This document shows, piece after piece, positions 47,780 through 54,285 of a DNA stretch of 64,000 nt. The notes under the pieces were generated by a model that worked only from the letters and a program-made list of their open reading frames with translations, was not told the DNA's origin and searched no databases. Position 1 is the stretch's first letter. Every line of letters starts with the position of its first letter. Both the position numbers and the translations under genes were made by a program. The DNA lies in the NCBI GenBank assembly GCA_946415375.1, contig CAMKSF010000006.1:1-64000 (forward strand). The letters are read 5' to 3'. This stretch comes from an uncultured Clostridia bacterium. GTDB taxonomy: Bacteria > Bacillota > Clostridia > TANB77 > CAG-508.

Positions 47780-48513
47780 AAGAATTGCTAAAAATAACTA
47801 ATTTACATGCAAATGTAGGAGAAAAAGAAATTTTAAAAGGATTAGATTTAACTATAAATAAAGGAGAAACTCATGTAATAATGGGACCAAATGGTTCTGG
47901 AAAATCAACAACTGCAAATGTTATATTAAACAATCCTGAATATAAGATAACAGAAGGAGATATTTTTCTTGAAGGAGAAAAAATAAACGATTTAAAAACA
48001 GATGAAATTGCTAGAAAAGGTGTATTTATGTCATTTCAATCTCCAGAAGAAATACCAGGGATTTCTGTAATGAATTTCTTAAAATATGCTAAAAATAAAA
48101 CAACCGGAGAGCCTGTAAAAGTATTTCAATTAAAAGAAGAAATTGAGAATAATATGCAGGAATTAAAAATGAATTCAAGCTATTTAAATAGAAATTTAAA
48201 TGTAGGTTTTTCTGGTGGAGAAAAGAAGAAAACAGAAATACTTCAAATGCTTACACTAAACCCAAAATTAGCAATTTTAGATGAAACAGATTCAGGACTT
48301 GATGTTGATGCTATAAAAATTGTTTCAAAAGGAATAAAAATGTTTAGTAACGAAAATAACGCTACTTTAATAATTACTCATGGTACAAAGATTTTAAAAG
48401 AACTTGATGTAGATTATGTGCATATTTTAGTTAATGGACAAATCGTTGCAACAGGAACAAGTGAACTTGCAAAAGAAATAGAAGAAAATGGATATGCGAA
48501 GTATATAAAATAA
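47776..48513 (+). CDS. sufC: Fe-S cluster assembly ATPase SufC
   Basis: The 245-residue ABC-type ATPase has Walker A GPNGSGKST, the SufC-specific FMSFQSPEEIPGISVMNFL, the signature NVGFSGGEKKKTEILQML and Walker B LAILDETDSGLD. It powers the SufBCD scaffold. It follows the DtxR gene with a 4-nt overlap and leads the suf operon. Confidence 0.96.
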   Translation: MKELLKITNLHANVGEKEILKGLDLTINKGETHVIMGPNGSGKSTTANVILNNPEYKITEGDIFLEGEKINDLKTDEIARKGVFMSFQSPEEIPGISVMNFLKYAKNKTTGEPVKVFQLKEEIENNMQELKMNSSYLNRNLNVGFSGGEKKKTEILQMLTLNPKLAILDETDSGLDVDAIKIVSKGIKMFSNENNATLIITHGTKILKELDVDYVHILVNGQIVATGTSELAKEIEENGYAKYIK

Positions 48514-48514
48514 A

Positions 48515-48534
48515 AAAGTGGTAAAGACCACTTT
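48515..48534 (-). terminator. Terminator of the 48537 minus-strand gene
   Basis: AAAGTGG (48515-48521) and CCACTTT (48528-48534) pair. The minus-strand RNA then reads TTTATTTTAT; the plus side reads GATTAACG, so termination favours the minus strand. It starts 2 nt after the sufC stop. Confidence 0.65.
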
Positions 48535-48536
48535 GA

Positions 48537-48788
48537 TTAACGAGATTTCGAGCTAGTATCATGTGTTATTCTTGAAGCTGAATCAAAACGTGCACTATCA
48601 GGTGAATAAACTGATCTTTTTAAAAGGCTTTTAAGGGTAGAATTATCTTTTGCTAGCACAGCATTTTCTTTTGCTAGTACAGTATTTTTTTCTTCAAGCT
48701 GAGCTATATATTGTTGCTGCTTTCTAGAAATAGATAATTGAGCACGAAATTGAGCTCTTGAGCTAGCGCTCTTACTTGGATCTAACAT
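48537..48788 (-). CDS. Small Ser/Arg-rich coiled-coil protein inside the suf operon
   Basis: This 83-residue minus-strand ORF starts MLDPSKSASSRAQFRAQLSI. A Leu-zipper-like core with a tandem heptad (TVLAKEN then AVLAKDN) follows, and it ends in a Ser/Asp/Arg-rich tail. AAGGAGG lies 10 nt before ATG 48788, and a 17-bp-spaced promoter is upstream. It has no membrane segment, unlike the other small genes in this operon. Unknown family; possibly a nucleic-acid- or protein-binding adaptor. Confidence 0.65.
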   Translation of the reverse strand: MLDPSKSASSRAQFRAQLSISRKQQQYIAQLEEKNTVLAKENAVLAKDNSTLKSLLKRSVYSPDSARFDSASRITHDTSSKSR

Positions 48789-48819
48789 AATATATAAACC
48801 TCCTTAAAATTTACATAAC

Positions 48820-48848
48820 ATTATAACATGAGAAAAGAGATTTGTAAA
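48820..48848 (-). promoter_or_regulatory. Promoter for the 48537 gene
   Basis: Minus strand: TTTACA (48843-48848), 17 bp, TATAAT (48820-48825). Confidence 0.75.
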
Positions 48849-48868
48849 GAAAAAATGAAAGGAAAAAA

Positions 48869-50266
48869 ATGAAAACAAATTTAGACGAAATAAATAGAAA
48901 TATATATGATATAAAAAATAAAGATGAGTATGATTTTAAAATCCAAAAAGGATTGACAAAAGAGATTATAGAAGAAATTTCAAAACAAAAAAATGAACCT
49001 GATTGGATGTTGGAAATTAGACTAAAAGCTTTAGAAACATATAATAAGTTGGAACTTCCTACATGGGGACCAGATTTATCTGAACTTAATATGGATGAAA
49101 TAGCAACTTATGTAAGACCAAAATCAAAGCTTAATAATAATTGGGAAGATGTTCCTGAAGACATAAAAAATACATTTGATAGACTTGGTATTCCAGAAGC
49201 GGAGAAAAAATCACTAGCAGGAGTTGGAGCTCAATATGACTCTGAAGTTGTATATCATAGTATAAAACAAGAACTTGTTAAGCAAGGTGTTATATATACA
49301 GACATGGAAACAGCTGTAAGAGAATATCCTGAAATAGTAAAAGAACATTTTATGAAATGTGTTCCAATGTCAGACCATAAATTTGTTGCACTTCATGCAG
49401 CAGTATGGTCTGGAGGGTCTTTTGTATATGTTCCAAAAGGAATAAAAGTGGATATCCCATTGCAGTCATATTTTAGATTAAATTCTCCAGAATCTGGACA
49501 ATTTGAACATACATTAATCATTGTAGAAGAAGGGGCATCACTTCACTTTATAGAAGGCTGTTCAGCACCAAAGTATAATAAAGTAAATCTTCATGCAGGA
49601 TGTGTAGAACTATATGTAAAAGACAATAGTTATTTAAGATATTCTACAATAGAAAATTGGTCAAAAAATATGCTTAATTTAAATACAAAAAGAGCAATAG
49701 TAGGAAAAAATGCACAAATAGATTGGGTATCTGGATCTTTCGGATCAAAAATTTCAATGCTTTATCCTATGAGTATATTAAATGGAGAAGGAGCAAAAAC
49801 AGAATATACGGGAATTTCATTTGCAGGACATGACCAAAACTTAGATACAGGATTTAAAGTAATTCATAATGCACCAAACACATCAAGTGTTGTAAATTCA
49901 AAGTCAATTTCAAAAAATGGTGGAGTTTGCACATATAGAGCGCTTGTTAGAGTAAATGAAAATGCAAAGAATTCAAAATGCTCAGTATCTTGCGAATCAC
50001 TTATGTTAGATGATATTTCAAGGTCAGATACAATACCTGTAAATGATATTAGAAATGATGAAGTGGAATTTTCACACGAGGCAAAAATAGGGAAGATAAG
50101 TGATAAAACAATATTTTATTTAATGTCTAGAGGAATTTCTGAAGAAGATGCAAAAGCAATGATAGTAAGAGGATTTGCTTATCCTATTTCAAAAGAACTT
50201 CCACTAGAGTATGCAGTAGAAATGAATAATTTGATTAATTTGGAATTAGAAGGAGCAATAGGCTAG
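48869..50266 (+). CDS. sufB: Fe-S cluster assembly protein SufB
   Basis: The 465-residue scaffold subunit shows the family features YVRPKSKLNNNWEDVPEDIK (with the flanks), the beta-helix core with SLHFIEGCSAPKYNKVNLH, and the C-terminal CESLMLDDISRSDTIP and EVEFSHEAKIGKIS. SufB with SufC and SufD builds 4Fe-4S clusters. AAAGGAAAAAA precedes the ATG. A minus-strand cassette separates it from sufC on one side, and three more such genes separate it from sufD. Confidence 0.97.
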   Translation: MKTNLDEINRNIYDIKNKDEYDFKIQKGLTKEIIEEISKQKNEPDWMLEIRLKALETYNKLELPTWGPDLSELNMDEIATYVRPKSKLNNNWEDVPEDIKNTFDRLGIPEAEKKSLAGVGAQYDSEVVYHSIKQELVKQGVIYTDMETAVREYPEIVKEHFMKCVPMSDHKFVALHAAVWSGGSFVYVPKGIKVDIPLQSYFRLNSPESGQFEHTLIIVEEGASLHFIEGCSAPKYNKVNLHAGCVELYVKDNSYLRYSTIENWSKNMLNLNTKRAIVGKNAQIDWVSGSFGSKISMLYPMSILNGEGAKTEYTGISFAGHDQNLDTGFKVIHNAPNTSSVVNSKSISKNGGVCTYRALVRVNENAKNSKCSVSCESLMLDDISRSDTIPVNDIRNDEVEFSHEAKIGKISDKTIFYLMSRGISEEDAKAMIVRGFAYPISKELPLEYAVEMNNLINLELEGAIG

Positions 50267-50282
50267 TAAAAAAATATAAAAA

Positions 50283-50316
50283 TGCCCCCCAATGGCGAAA
50301 AACGCCAATGGGGGCA
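50283..50316 (-). terminator. Terminator of the 50321 minus-strand gene
   Basis: TGCCCCC (50283-50289 region) pairs with GGGGGCA (50310-50316), with GGCG/CGCC inside around AAAAA. Minus-strand RNA continues TTTTTATATTTTTTT; the plus side has no T-tract. The element begins 17 nt after the sufB stop. Confidence 0.8.
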
Positions 50317-50320
50317 CTAG

Positions 50321-50515
50321 TTAAGTAATAATTGCTAGTAAGACAATAACTACAGCAGGAGAGCTTGCTATAATTACTCCAAGGATTCCTATAAAAAGAA
50401 TTCCTTTCCAAATCCGATAATACAACTTAGGATTTCTTTTGGGAATCTCAACTGAAAGTACTGCAGAGACACCTGTTAATAATAATCCTATAATCACGAT
50501 GAAATTGATGAACAT
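50321..50515 (-). CDS. Two-span small membrane protein with in-frame CGG in the loop
   Basis: ATG 50515 follows GAAGGAGAAAAAT; an in-frame ATG at 50566 is less likely. The 64 residues form TM1 (FINFIVIIGLLLTGVSAVL), a basic loop (PKRNPKLYYR) and TM2 to the end (ILGVIIASSPAVVIVLLAII). Residue 34, in the loop, is encoded by CGG (plus 50414-50416) followed by A, the same C|GGA context as the three frameshift sites. A +1 shift there would give a 41-residue single-span product. It shares a TGVS motif and topology with the 50942 gene. Function unknown. Confidence 0.7.
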   Translation of the reverse strand: MFINFIVIIGLLLTGVSAVLSVEIPKRNPKLYYRIWKGILFIGILGVIIASSPAVVIVLLAIIT

Positions 50516-50581
50516 ATTTTTCTCCTTCACGTGTATCACCCCACGTTTGGGTACTACAAAAAACACTTAAGTATATTTTGT
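50516..50581 (-). promoter_or_regulatory. 5' UTR hairpin before the 50321 gene
   Basis: In the minus-strand leader ACGTG-gggtgata-CACGT forms a short stem ending 2-3 nt before the Shine-Dalgarno AAGGAG, which could limit ribosome access. Confidence 0.4.
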
Positions 50582-50610
50582 AGTATATCACAAAATATAA
50601 AAAAATGCAA
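50582..50610 (-). promoter_or_regulatory. Promoter for the 50321 gene
   Basis: Minus strand: TTGCAT (50605-50610), 17 bp, TATACT (50582-50587). Confidence 0.7.
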
Positions 50611-50698
50611 ATGAAAGGTTAGTTTTAATATAGATTATGTGAGTAGAAATAAACAATTATAATAATATAGAATCATGAATAGTGAAGAACAAAAAAGT

Positions 50699-50719
50699 CC
50701 CCCGCCAACGGGCAGGGGG
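50699..50719 (-). terminator. Terminator of the 50726 minus-strand gene
   Basis: CCCCC-GCC pairs with GGC-A-GGGGG around AACG. Minus-strand RNA then reads ACTTTTTTG; the plus side reads TCGAGG. It begins 6 nt after the peptide stop codon. Confidence 0.85.
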
Positions 50720-50725
50720 TCGAGG

Positions 50726-50827
50726 TCAGAGTGCAGCAATCAGTATTGCTGCAATATAGGACATAAGCCCTATTGCAAAAATACCAAAAGTAGCTACACC
50801 TATTGCAAATTTGTCGATTTTATGCAT
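50726..50827 (-). CDS. 33-residue single-span membrane peptide
   Basis: ATG 50827 follows AAAGGAGGAAAAATC. The peptide starts MHKIDKFAIGVATFGIFAIG and continues as one hydrophobic helix ending LIAAL. It is bounded by its own TTGATT-17-TATAAT promoter and by a strong minus-only terminator, so it is a complete unit. Size and character recall type I toxin peptides or small regulatory membrane peptides. No antisense partner with matching repeats is visible. Confidence 0.65.
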   Translation of the reverse strand: MHKIDKFAIGVATFGIFAIGLMSYIAAILIAAL

Positions 50828-50867
50828 GATTTTTCCTCCTTTGAATTACAACTTATGTTATACTTAT

Positions 50868-50896
50868 ATTATACCACAAAATGCCGGAAAAATCAA
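50868..50896 (-). promoter_or_regulatory. Promoter for the 50726 peptide gene
   Basis: Minus strand: TTGATT (50891-50896), 17 bp, TATAAT (50868-50873). The -35 overlaps the T-tract of the preceding cassette's terminator, so the two units are packed head to tail. Confidence 0.8.
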
Positions 50897-50904
50897 AAAA
50901 AGAT

Positions 50905-50936
50905 AGCCCATAATGATGCAACGCATCAAAAGGGCT
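50905..50936 (-). terminator. Terminator of the 50942 minus-strand gene
   Basis: AGCCC/GGGCT with an inner GATGC/GCATC stem. Minus-strand RNA continues ATCTTTTTTTG; the plus side reads AAGTTTC. Confidence 0.8.
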
Positions 50937-50941
50937 AAGTT

Positions 50942-51103
50942 TCAGAAAATATGTGTGACAAGCAGAAGCGTAAACCATATTGCTCCTACTATGCCAATTA
51001 GTTTATATCCGAGATTGGATATAAAACGGAACTTGATGTCTAGTAGACTCACAGTCGCTAGTGATACACCTGTTATAAAGAAATTAAAATCAGTAGTAGT
51101 CAT
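50942..51103 (-). CDS. 53-residue two-span membrane protein
   Basis: ATG 51103 follows AAAGGAGGAGAA. The protein has TM1 (FNFFITGVSLATVSLL), a basic loop (DIKFRFISNLGYK) and TM2 (LIGIVGAIWFTLLLV). The TGVS motif and layout resemble the 50321 product, so the two may be paralogues. In its mRNA a 9-nt sequence before the Shine-Dalgarno (AGTTTCAGA) is complementary to one at the stop codon (TCTGAAACT), allowing a 5'-3' long-range interaction as seen in some type I toxin mRNAs. Function unknown. Confidence 0.65.
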   Translation of the reverse strand: MTTTDFNFFITGVSLATVSLLDIKFRFISNLGYKLIGIVGAIWFTLLLVTHIF

Positions 51104-51134
51104 TTCTCCTCCTTTTATCTGAAACTAATTTTCT

Positions 51135-51163
51135 ATAGTACTTATTAAGTATCAATGATACAA
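51135..51163 (-). promoter_or_regulatory. Promoter for the 50942 gene
   Basis: Minus strand: TTGTAT (51158-51163), 17 bp, TACTAT (51135-51140). Weaker match than the other cassettes. Confidence 0.55.
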
Positions 51164-51214
51164 CACTAATATATCACAAAAGAAAGCAAAAATCAAATTA
51201 TGTAAAATTTATAG

Positions 51215-51239
51215 AAAGGAAGCTAACTTTAAGGTTAGC
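51215..51239 (+). promoter_or_regulatory. Hairpin between the Shine-Dalgarno and start codon of sufD
   Basis: AAAGGA (51215-51220) is the only good Shine-Dalgarno, 31 nt before the sufD ATG. GCTAAC (51222-51227) and GTTAGC (51234-51239) form a hairpin between them. Folding it would bring the Shine-Dalgarno to about 13 nt from the ATG. Confidence 0.5.
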
Positions 51240-51251
51240 AAAAATAAAAAT

Positions 51252-52298
51252 ATGATTTTAAATGAAACACCAATAAGAACTTCAAAAAATTATAAAATAA
51301 ATAATATAGAATTAGATTTAGAATTGCCAAACAAAATAGAAGAATTTGAAGGCTTAACAATATCTGGAGATACTTCAAATTTCAAGATTTCTGATGATGT
51401 AAGTAAAGTTCCATTAAAATATGGTAATGGAAAAAAACTAGAAAATCAAATTTTTGAAAAAGGCAATAAAAATATTAAGATTAATGAAACTAAAACTGGC
51501 TCGTTATATCTTGATTTTAATTTTAATGAGGAAGATAAGAATTTAATTGAGAATATAGAAATTGAAGCAAATACAAAATCAAAAACTACTATATATATTA
51601 AATATATGTCTGATGATAATTATGAATGTTATCATAATGGCATTATTAGAGTAAATGCTAAATCAAACTCAAAAACCAATATAGTAATAGTAAATATGCT
51701 AAACAATAAATCAAACAATCTATTAAGTATAGAAAATAATTTAGAAGAAAATGCAAGAGTTGACTTTTGTATTGTTGATTTTGGGGGAAAGACAAGCGTT
51801 ACGAATTATTATTCAAATATAAACGGAAATGGTGCAAAAGCCAGTATTAACACAATATATTTAGGAACTGAAAATCAAGTTTACGATATAAATTATATTG
51901 CTGAACTATTTGGAGAAAAAACAGAAACAAATATTGAGGTTCAAGGAGCATTAAAAGATGAAGCTAAAAAGAATTTTAAAGGAACAATAGATTTTAAAAA
52001 AGGCTCTAAAAAAGCCAAAGGTGATGAAAACGAATTTTGCATGCTTTTATCAGATAAAGCTAAATCAAAAGCACTTCCAATGCTTCTTTGTACAGAAGAA
52101 GATGTAGAAGGAAATCATAGCTCAGCAGCAGGAAAAATTGAAGATGATAAATTGTTTTACATTATGAGTAGAGGGATTTCTGAAAAAGATGCGATGAAAC
52201 TGATTGTTAAAGCTAAGTTTAATAAAATTATAGAAATGATAAAAGATGAAGAGCTAAAGCAAGAAATTGTTGGGGAGATAGATAAAAGAATGGAATAA
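51252..52298 (+). CDS. sufD: Fe-S cluster assembly protein SufD
   Basis: The 348-residue SufB paralogue has the right-handed beta helix (residues 90-260) and the C-terminal EDVEGNHSSAAGKIEDDKLFYIMSRGISEKDAMKL segment (diagnostic HSSAAGKI). The N-terminal part is divergent. It completes SufBCD. Translation may depend on the hairpin just upstream. The stop is followed 2 nt later by the terminator of the next minus-strand cassette. Confidence 0.92.
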   Translation: MILNETPIRTSKNYKINNIELDLELPNKIEEFEGLTISGDTSNFKISDDVSKVPLKYGNGKKLENQIFEKGNKNIKINETKTGSLYLDFNFNEEDKNLIENIEIEANTKSKTTIYIKYMSDDNYECYHNGIIRVNAKSNSKTNIVIVNMLNNKSNNLLSIENNLEENARVDFCIVDFGGKTSVTNYYSNINGNGAKASINTIYLGTENQVYDINYIAELFGEKTETNIEVQGALKDEAKKNFKGTIDFKKGSKKAKGDENEFCMLLSDKAKSKALPMLLCTEEDVEGNHSSAAGKIEDDKLFYIMSRGISEKDAMKLIVKAKFNKIIEMIKDEELKQEIVGEIDKRME

Positions 52299-52300
52299 AT

Positions 52301-52329
52301 CCCCCAGTGACATAATACGTCACTGGGGG
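52301..52329 (-). terminator. Terminator of the 52334 minus-strand gene
   Basis: CCCCCAGTGAC (52301-52311) pairs perfectly with GTCACTGGGGG (52319-52329). Minus-strand RNA continues ATTTATT; the plus side has AGGTTC. The stem is strong, the T-tract modest. Confidence 0.7.
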
Positions 52330-52333
52330 AGGT

Positions 52334-52549
52334 TCAAAACTCCCAGCCCCATTCGATAAAGACCAGTAGCAGGAATAATCCTGCTAAAACTTGCCCTACG
52401 GGCAAAAGAACATTGACTAGGACACGGGTCCACCGGAGGGGGGATCTTTTTGTAATAGCAGGGTATGCTTTTACCAGAAGCATTGTTACTACTGCCATTG
52501 GTATCCATACATAAACTCCAAGTAACAAAAGTTCAAAAAGAGATGCCAT
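52334..52549 (-). CDS. Two-span small membrane protein with in-frame CGG in the loop
   Basis: ATG 52549 follows AAAGGAGTACT; an in-frame ATG at 52612 lies within the leader. The 71 residues comprise TM1 (about 5-27), a basic loop (ITKRSPLRWTR) and TM2 (about 44-66, VLLPVGQVLAGLFLLLVFI), ending IEWGWEF. Arg39 in the loop is encoded by CGG (plus 52433-52435), a codon not otherwise read in frame in the operon genes. A +1 shift there would end the protein at 43 residues. GC-rich codons (CCC, CTC, GTC, ACC) contrast with the neighbours. Unknown family. Confidence 0.7.
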   Translation of the reverse strand: MASLFELLLLGVYVWIPMAVVTMLLVKAYPAITKRSPLRWTRVLVNVLLPVGQVLAGLFLLLVFIEWGWEF

Positions 52550-52626
52550 AGTACTCCTTTCCCGCGTACCAACCCACAGGAGGGTTTGAAAATATAGTGC
52601 TAATTGGCACATTTAAAACTAATTAT
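52550..52626 (-). promoter_or_regulatory. Structured 5' UTR of the 52334 gene
   Basis: Two successive hairpins, GTGC-caatta-GCAC and AACCC-tcctgt-GGGTT, lie between the promoter and the Shine-Dalgarno, as in the cassette after rplS. Confidence 0.5.
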
Positions 52627-52655
52627 ATTATATCATGTTTTGGTAAAAGAGTCAA
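52627..52655 (-). promoter_or_regulatory. Promoter for the 52334 gene
   Basis: Minus strand: TTGACT (52650-52655), 17 bp, TATAAT (52627-52632). Confidence 0.85.
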
Positions 52656-52690
52656 TTTAATGATACTCTAGAGAAAGAAAGGATAAAGAG

Positions 52691-53902
52691 ATGAATTTTA
52701 AAAAAGATTTTCCAATTTTAAATGAAAGAAATATTACATATTTAGATAGTGGAGCAACAACTCAAAAACCTATTCAAGTTATTAATGCAATTGATGAGTA
52801 TTACAAAACTATTAATGCAAATGTGCATAGAGGAGCATATAGTTTGAGTATTGAAGCTACATTAGCTTATGAAAATGCCCGTGAAAAAATAGCAAGGTTT
52901 ATAAATTCAACATTTGCAGAGCAAATAATATTCTCAAAAAATGCGACAGAGAGTTTAAATTTAATTGCATATTCTTATGGAATGGAGAATTTGAAAAAAG
53001 ATGATGAAATAGTATTATCTATAATGGAACATCATTCAAATTTAGTTCCATGGCAAAAAGTTGCAAAGACGACGGGTGCAAAACTAAACTATATGTATAT
53101 AAATGATGAATTTGAGATTTCTGATGAAGAAATAGAAAATAAAATCACAGATAAAACAAAAATAGTTGGAATTACACATGTATCAAATGTTTTAGGTACA
53201 ATAAATAATGTAAAGAAGATTATAAAACAAGCTCATAAAAAAGGTGCAATAGTAATAGTTGACGCATCTCAAAGTATTCCTCATATGAAGATTGATGTTC
53301 AAGATTTAGATTGTGATTTTCTAGTGTTTTCAGGACATAAAATGCTTGCACCATTAGGAATAGGAGTTTTATATGGAAAAAAACAACTGTTAAATGAAAT
53401 GAACCCTTTTTTAATGGGTGGAGATATGATAGAATATGTTTATGAGCAAGAAACATCTTTTGCACCACTTCCAAATAAATTTGAAGCTGGAACTCAAAAT
53501 ATTGAAGGGGTAATTGGCCTTTCTGCTGCGATTGACTATATTGAAAGTATAGGATATGAAAAAATAGCAGAAATTGAGAATCAAGTTGTAAGTTATGCAA
53601 GAGAAGAGCTTTCAAAATTGAAATTTCTTGAATTATTTATTACACCAAATAAAGAGAATCATTCAGCTGTAATTTCATTTAATATAAAAGGAGTACATCC
53701 ACATGATGTAGCAAGTATATTAGATAATTATGGGGTATGTGTACGTTCTGGAAATCATTGTGCACAACCGCTTATGAGATATTTGGGAATAGATTCAACA
53801 TGTAGAGCATCATTTTATTTATATAACACAAAAGAAGATGTAGATAAGCTAGTTGAAGCTTTGAAAAAAGCTTATGAAATGTTTAAGAAATATATGAAGT
53901 AA
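52691..53902 (+). CDS. sufS: Cysteine desulfurase SufS
   Basis: The 403-residue group II cysteine desulfurase supplies sulfur to SufBCD. It has YLDSGATTQKP, the PLP lysine region FSGHKMLAPLGIGVLYG and the catalytic Cys loop VRSGNHCAQPLMRYLG. Length is normal; GAAAGGATAAAGAG precedes the ATG. The partner sufU is not seen in the window. Confidence 0.96.
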   Translation: MNFKKDFPILNERNITYLDSGATTQKPIQVINAIDEYYKTINANVHRGAYSLSIEATLAYENAREKIARFINSTFAEQIIFSKNATESLNLIAYSYGMENLKKDDEIVLSIMEHHSNLVPWQKVAKTTGAKLNYMYINDEFEISDEEIENKITDKTKIVGITHVSNVLGTINNVKKIIKQAHKKGAIVIVDASQSIPHMKIDVQDLDCDFLVFSGHKMLAPLGIGVLYGKKQLLNEMNPFLMGGDMIEYVYEQETSFAPLPNKFEAGTQNIEGVIGLSAAIDYIESIGYEKIAEIENQVVSYAREELSKLKFLELFITPNKENHSAVISFNIKGVHPHDVASILDNYGVCVRSGNHCAQPLMRYLGIDSTCRASFYLYNTKEDVDKLVEALKKAYEMFKKYMK

Positions 53903-53973
53903 TAATAAATTTACAATTTTTTAAAATTGTCGAAAAATGTAGATTTTTGCGATGAATAGTGGGAGATAGATTA

Positions 53974-54002
53974 TTGACTTTTTAGTTTATTTGTGATATT
54001 AT
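53974..54002 (+). promoter_or_regulatory. Promoter for a short convergent RNA (antitoxin-like)
   Basis: TTGACT (53974-53979), 17 bp, TATTAT (53997-54002). Transcription would start near 54009 and meet the terminator at 54046-54076, giving an RNA of about 70 nt with no ORF. Confidence 0.7.
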
Positions 54003-54008
54003 AATAAT

Positions 54009-54080
54009 AAAAATATGCAATTAAATGTTTCAATTAGCATCAAAAAATAACCTCACTGTCTCAGAGTGAGGTTATTTTAA
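54009..54080 (+). ncRNA. Putative antitoxin RNA of a par/Fst-like type I locus
   Basis: The RNA predicted from the promoter at 53974 carries TGTTTCAATTAGCATCA (54026-54042), complementary with one mismatch to the start-codon region of the convergent minus-strand peptide mRNA. It also carries TGCAATTAAAT (54016-54026), complementary to a site inside that ORF (repeat at 54106-54116). It ends at the shared bidirectional terminator. This is the layout of RNA II in Fst/par systems. No expression data are available. Confidence 0.6.
54046..54076. terminator. Shared bidirectional terminator of the type I-like locus
   Basis: AATAACCTCACT pairs with AGTGAGGTTATT around GTCTCAG. The minus-strand RNA runs into TTTTTT, the plus-strand RNA into TTAATT. 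Confidence 0.8.
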
Positions 54081-54090
54081 TTACTATGTA

Positions 54091-54156
54091 TTAGTTATCT
54101 AATTTTGCAATTAAATATATTAATACTATAGCAATTATATGCTTTAAGTGTTTCAA
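54091..54156 (-). CDS. 21-residue hydrophobic peptide, putative type I toxin
   Basis: TTG 54156 lies 9 nt after the perfect Shine-Dalgarno GGAGGTGAT. The peptide reads MKHLKHIIAIVLIYLIAKLD plus one Asn: a basic start, one membrane helix and a polar end, as in Fst/Ibs-type toxins. It has a TTGATT-17-TATAAT promoter, and its start region is repeated in the convergent RNA. The peptide is shorter than Fst (33 residues). Function is inferred from architecture. Confidence 0.65.
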   Translation of the reverse strand: MKHLKHIIAIVLIYLIAKLDN

Positions 54157-54204
54157 TTAGAATCACCTCCTTTTTTAGATACTCTCTAAAAAGAGGCACT
54201 AATA

Positions 54205-54233
54205 ATTATACAATAAAAGTATATATAAATCAA
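54205..54233 (-). promoter_or_regulatory. Promoter for the putative toxin gene
   Basis: Minus strand: TTGATT (54228-54233), 17 bp, TATAAT (54205-54210). Confidence 0.8.
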
Positions 54234-54285
54234 CAAAAATCGTTCGACAAAATGTGACAAAAACTAATAAGAAAGGTAGAAATAA

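Larger units (their letters stand above)
54026..54165. repeat. Direct repeats of the type I-like locus
   Basis: TGTTTCAATTAGCATCA at 54026-54042 and TGTTTCAATTAGAATCA at 54149-54165 match at 16 of 17 positions. A second pair, TGCAATTAAAT, lies at 54016-54026 and 54106-54116. The first copies sit just outside the terminator; the second copies sit in the peptide gene and its start region. Confidence 0.75.

Noticed and set aside
50675..51122. Two plus-strand ORFs (50675-50938 and 50913-51122) in the sufB-sufD gap
   Set aside because: They run through the terminators and promoters of three well-supported minus-strand genes, have no Shine-Dalgarno and read as low-quality sequence.
52320..52508. 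Alternative minus-strand ORF overlapping the 52334 gene
   Set aside because: It lacks a ribosome binding site and is Pro/Cys/Ser-rich without membrane character; the 52334 frame has the Shine-Dalgarno and a coherent two-span protein.
54026..54165. GTTTCAATTAG repeats as a possible mini CRISPR array
   Set aside because: Only two copies, no regular spacers, and the copies lie at functional points of a convergent transcript pair, which fits a type I toxin-antitoxin locus better.
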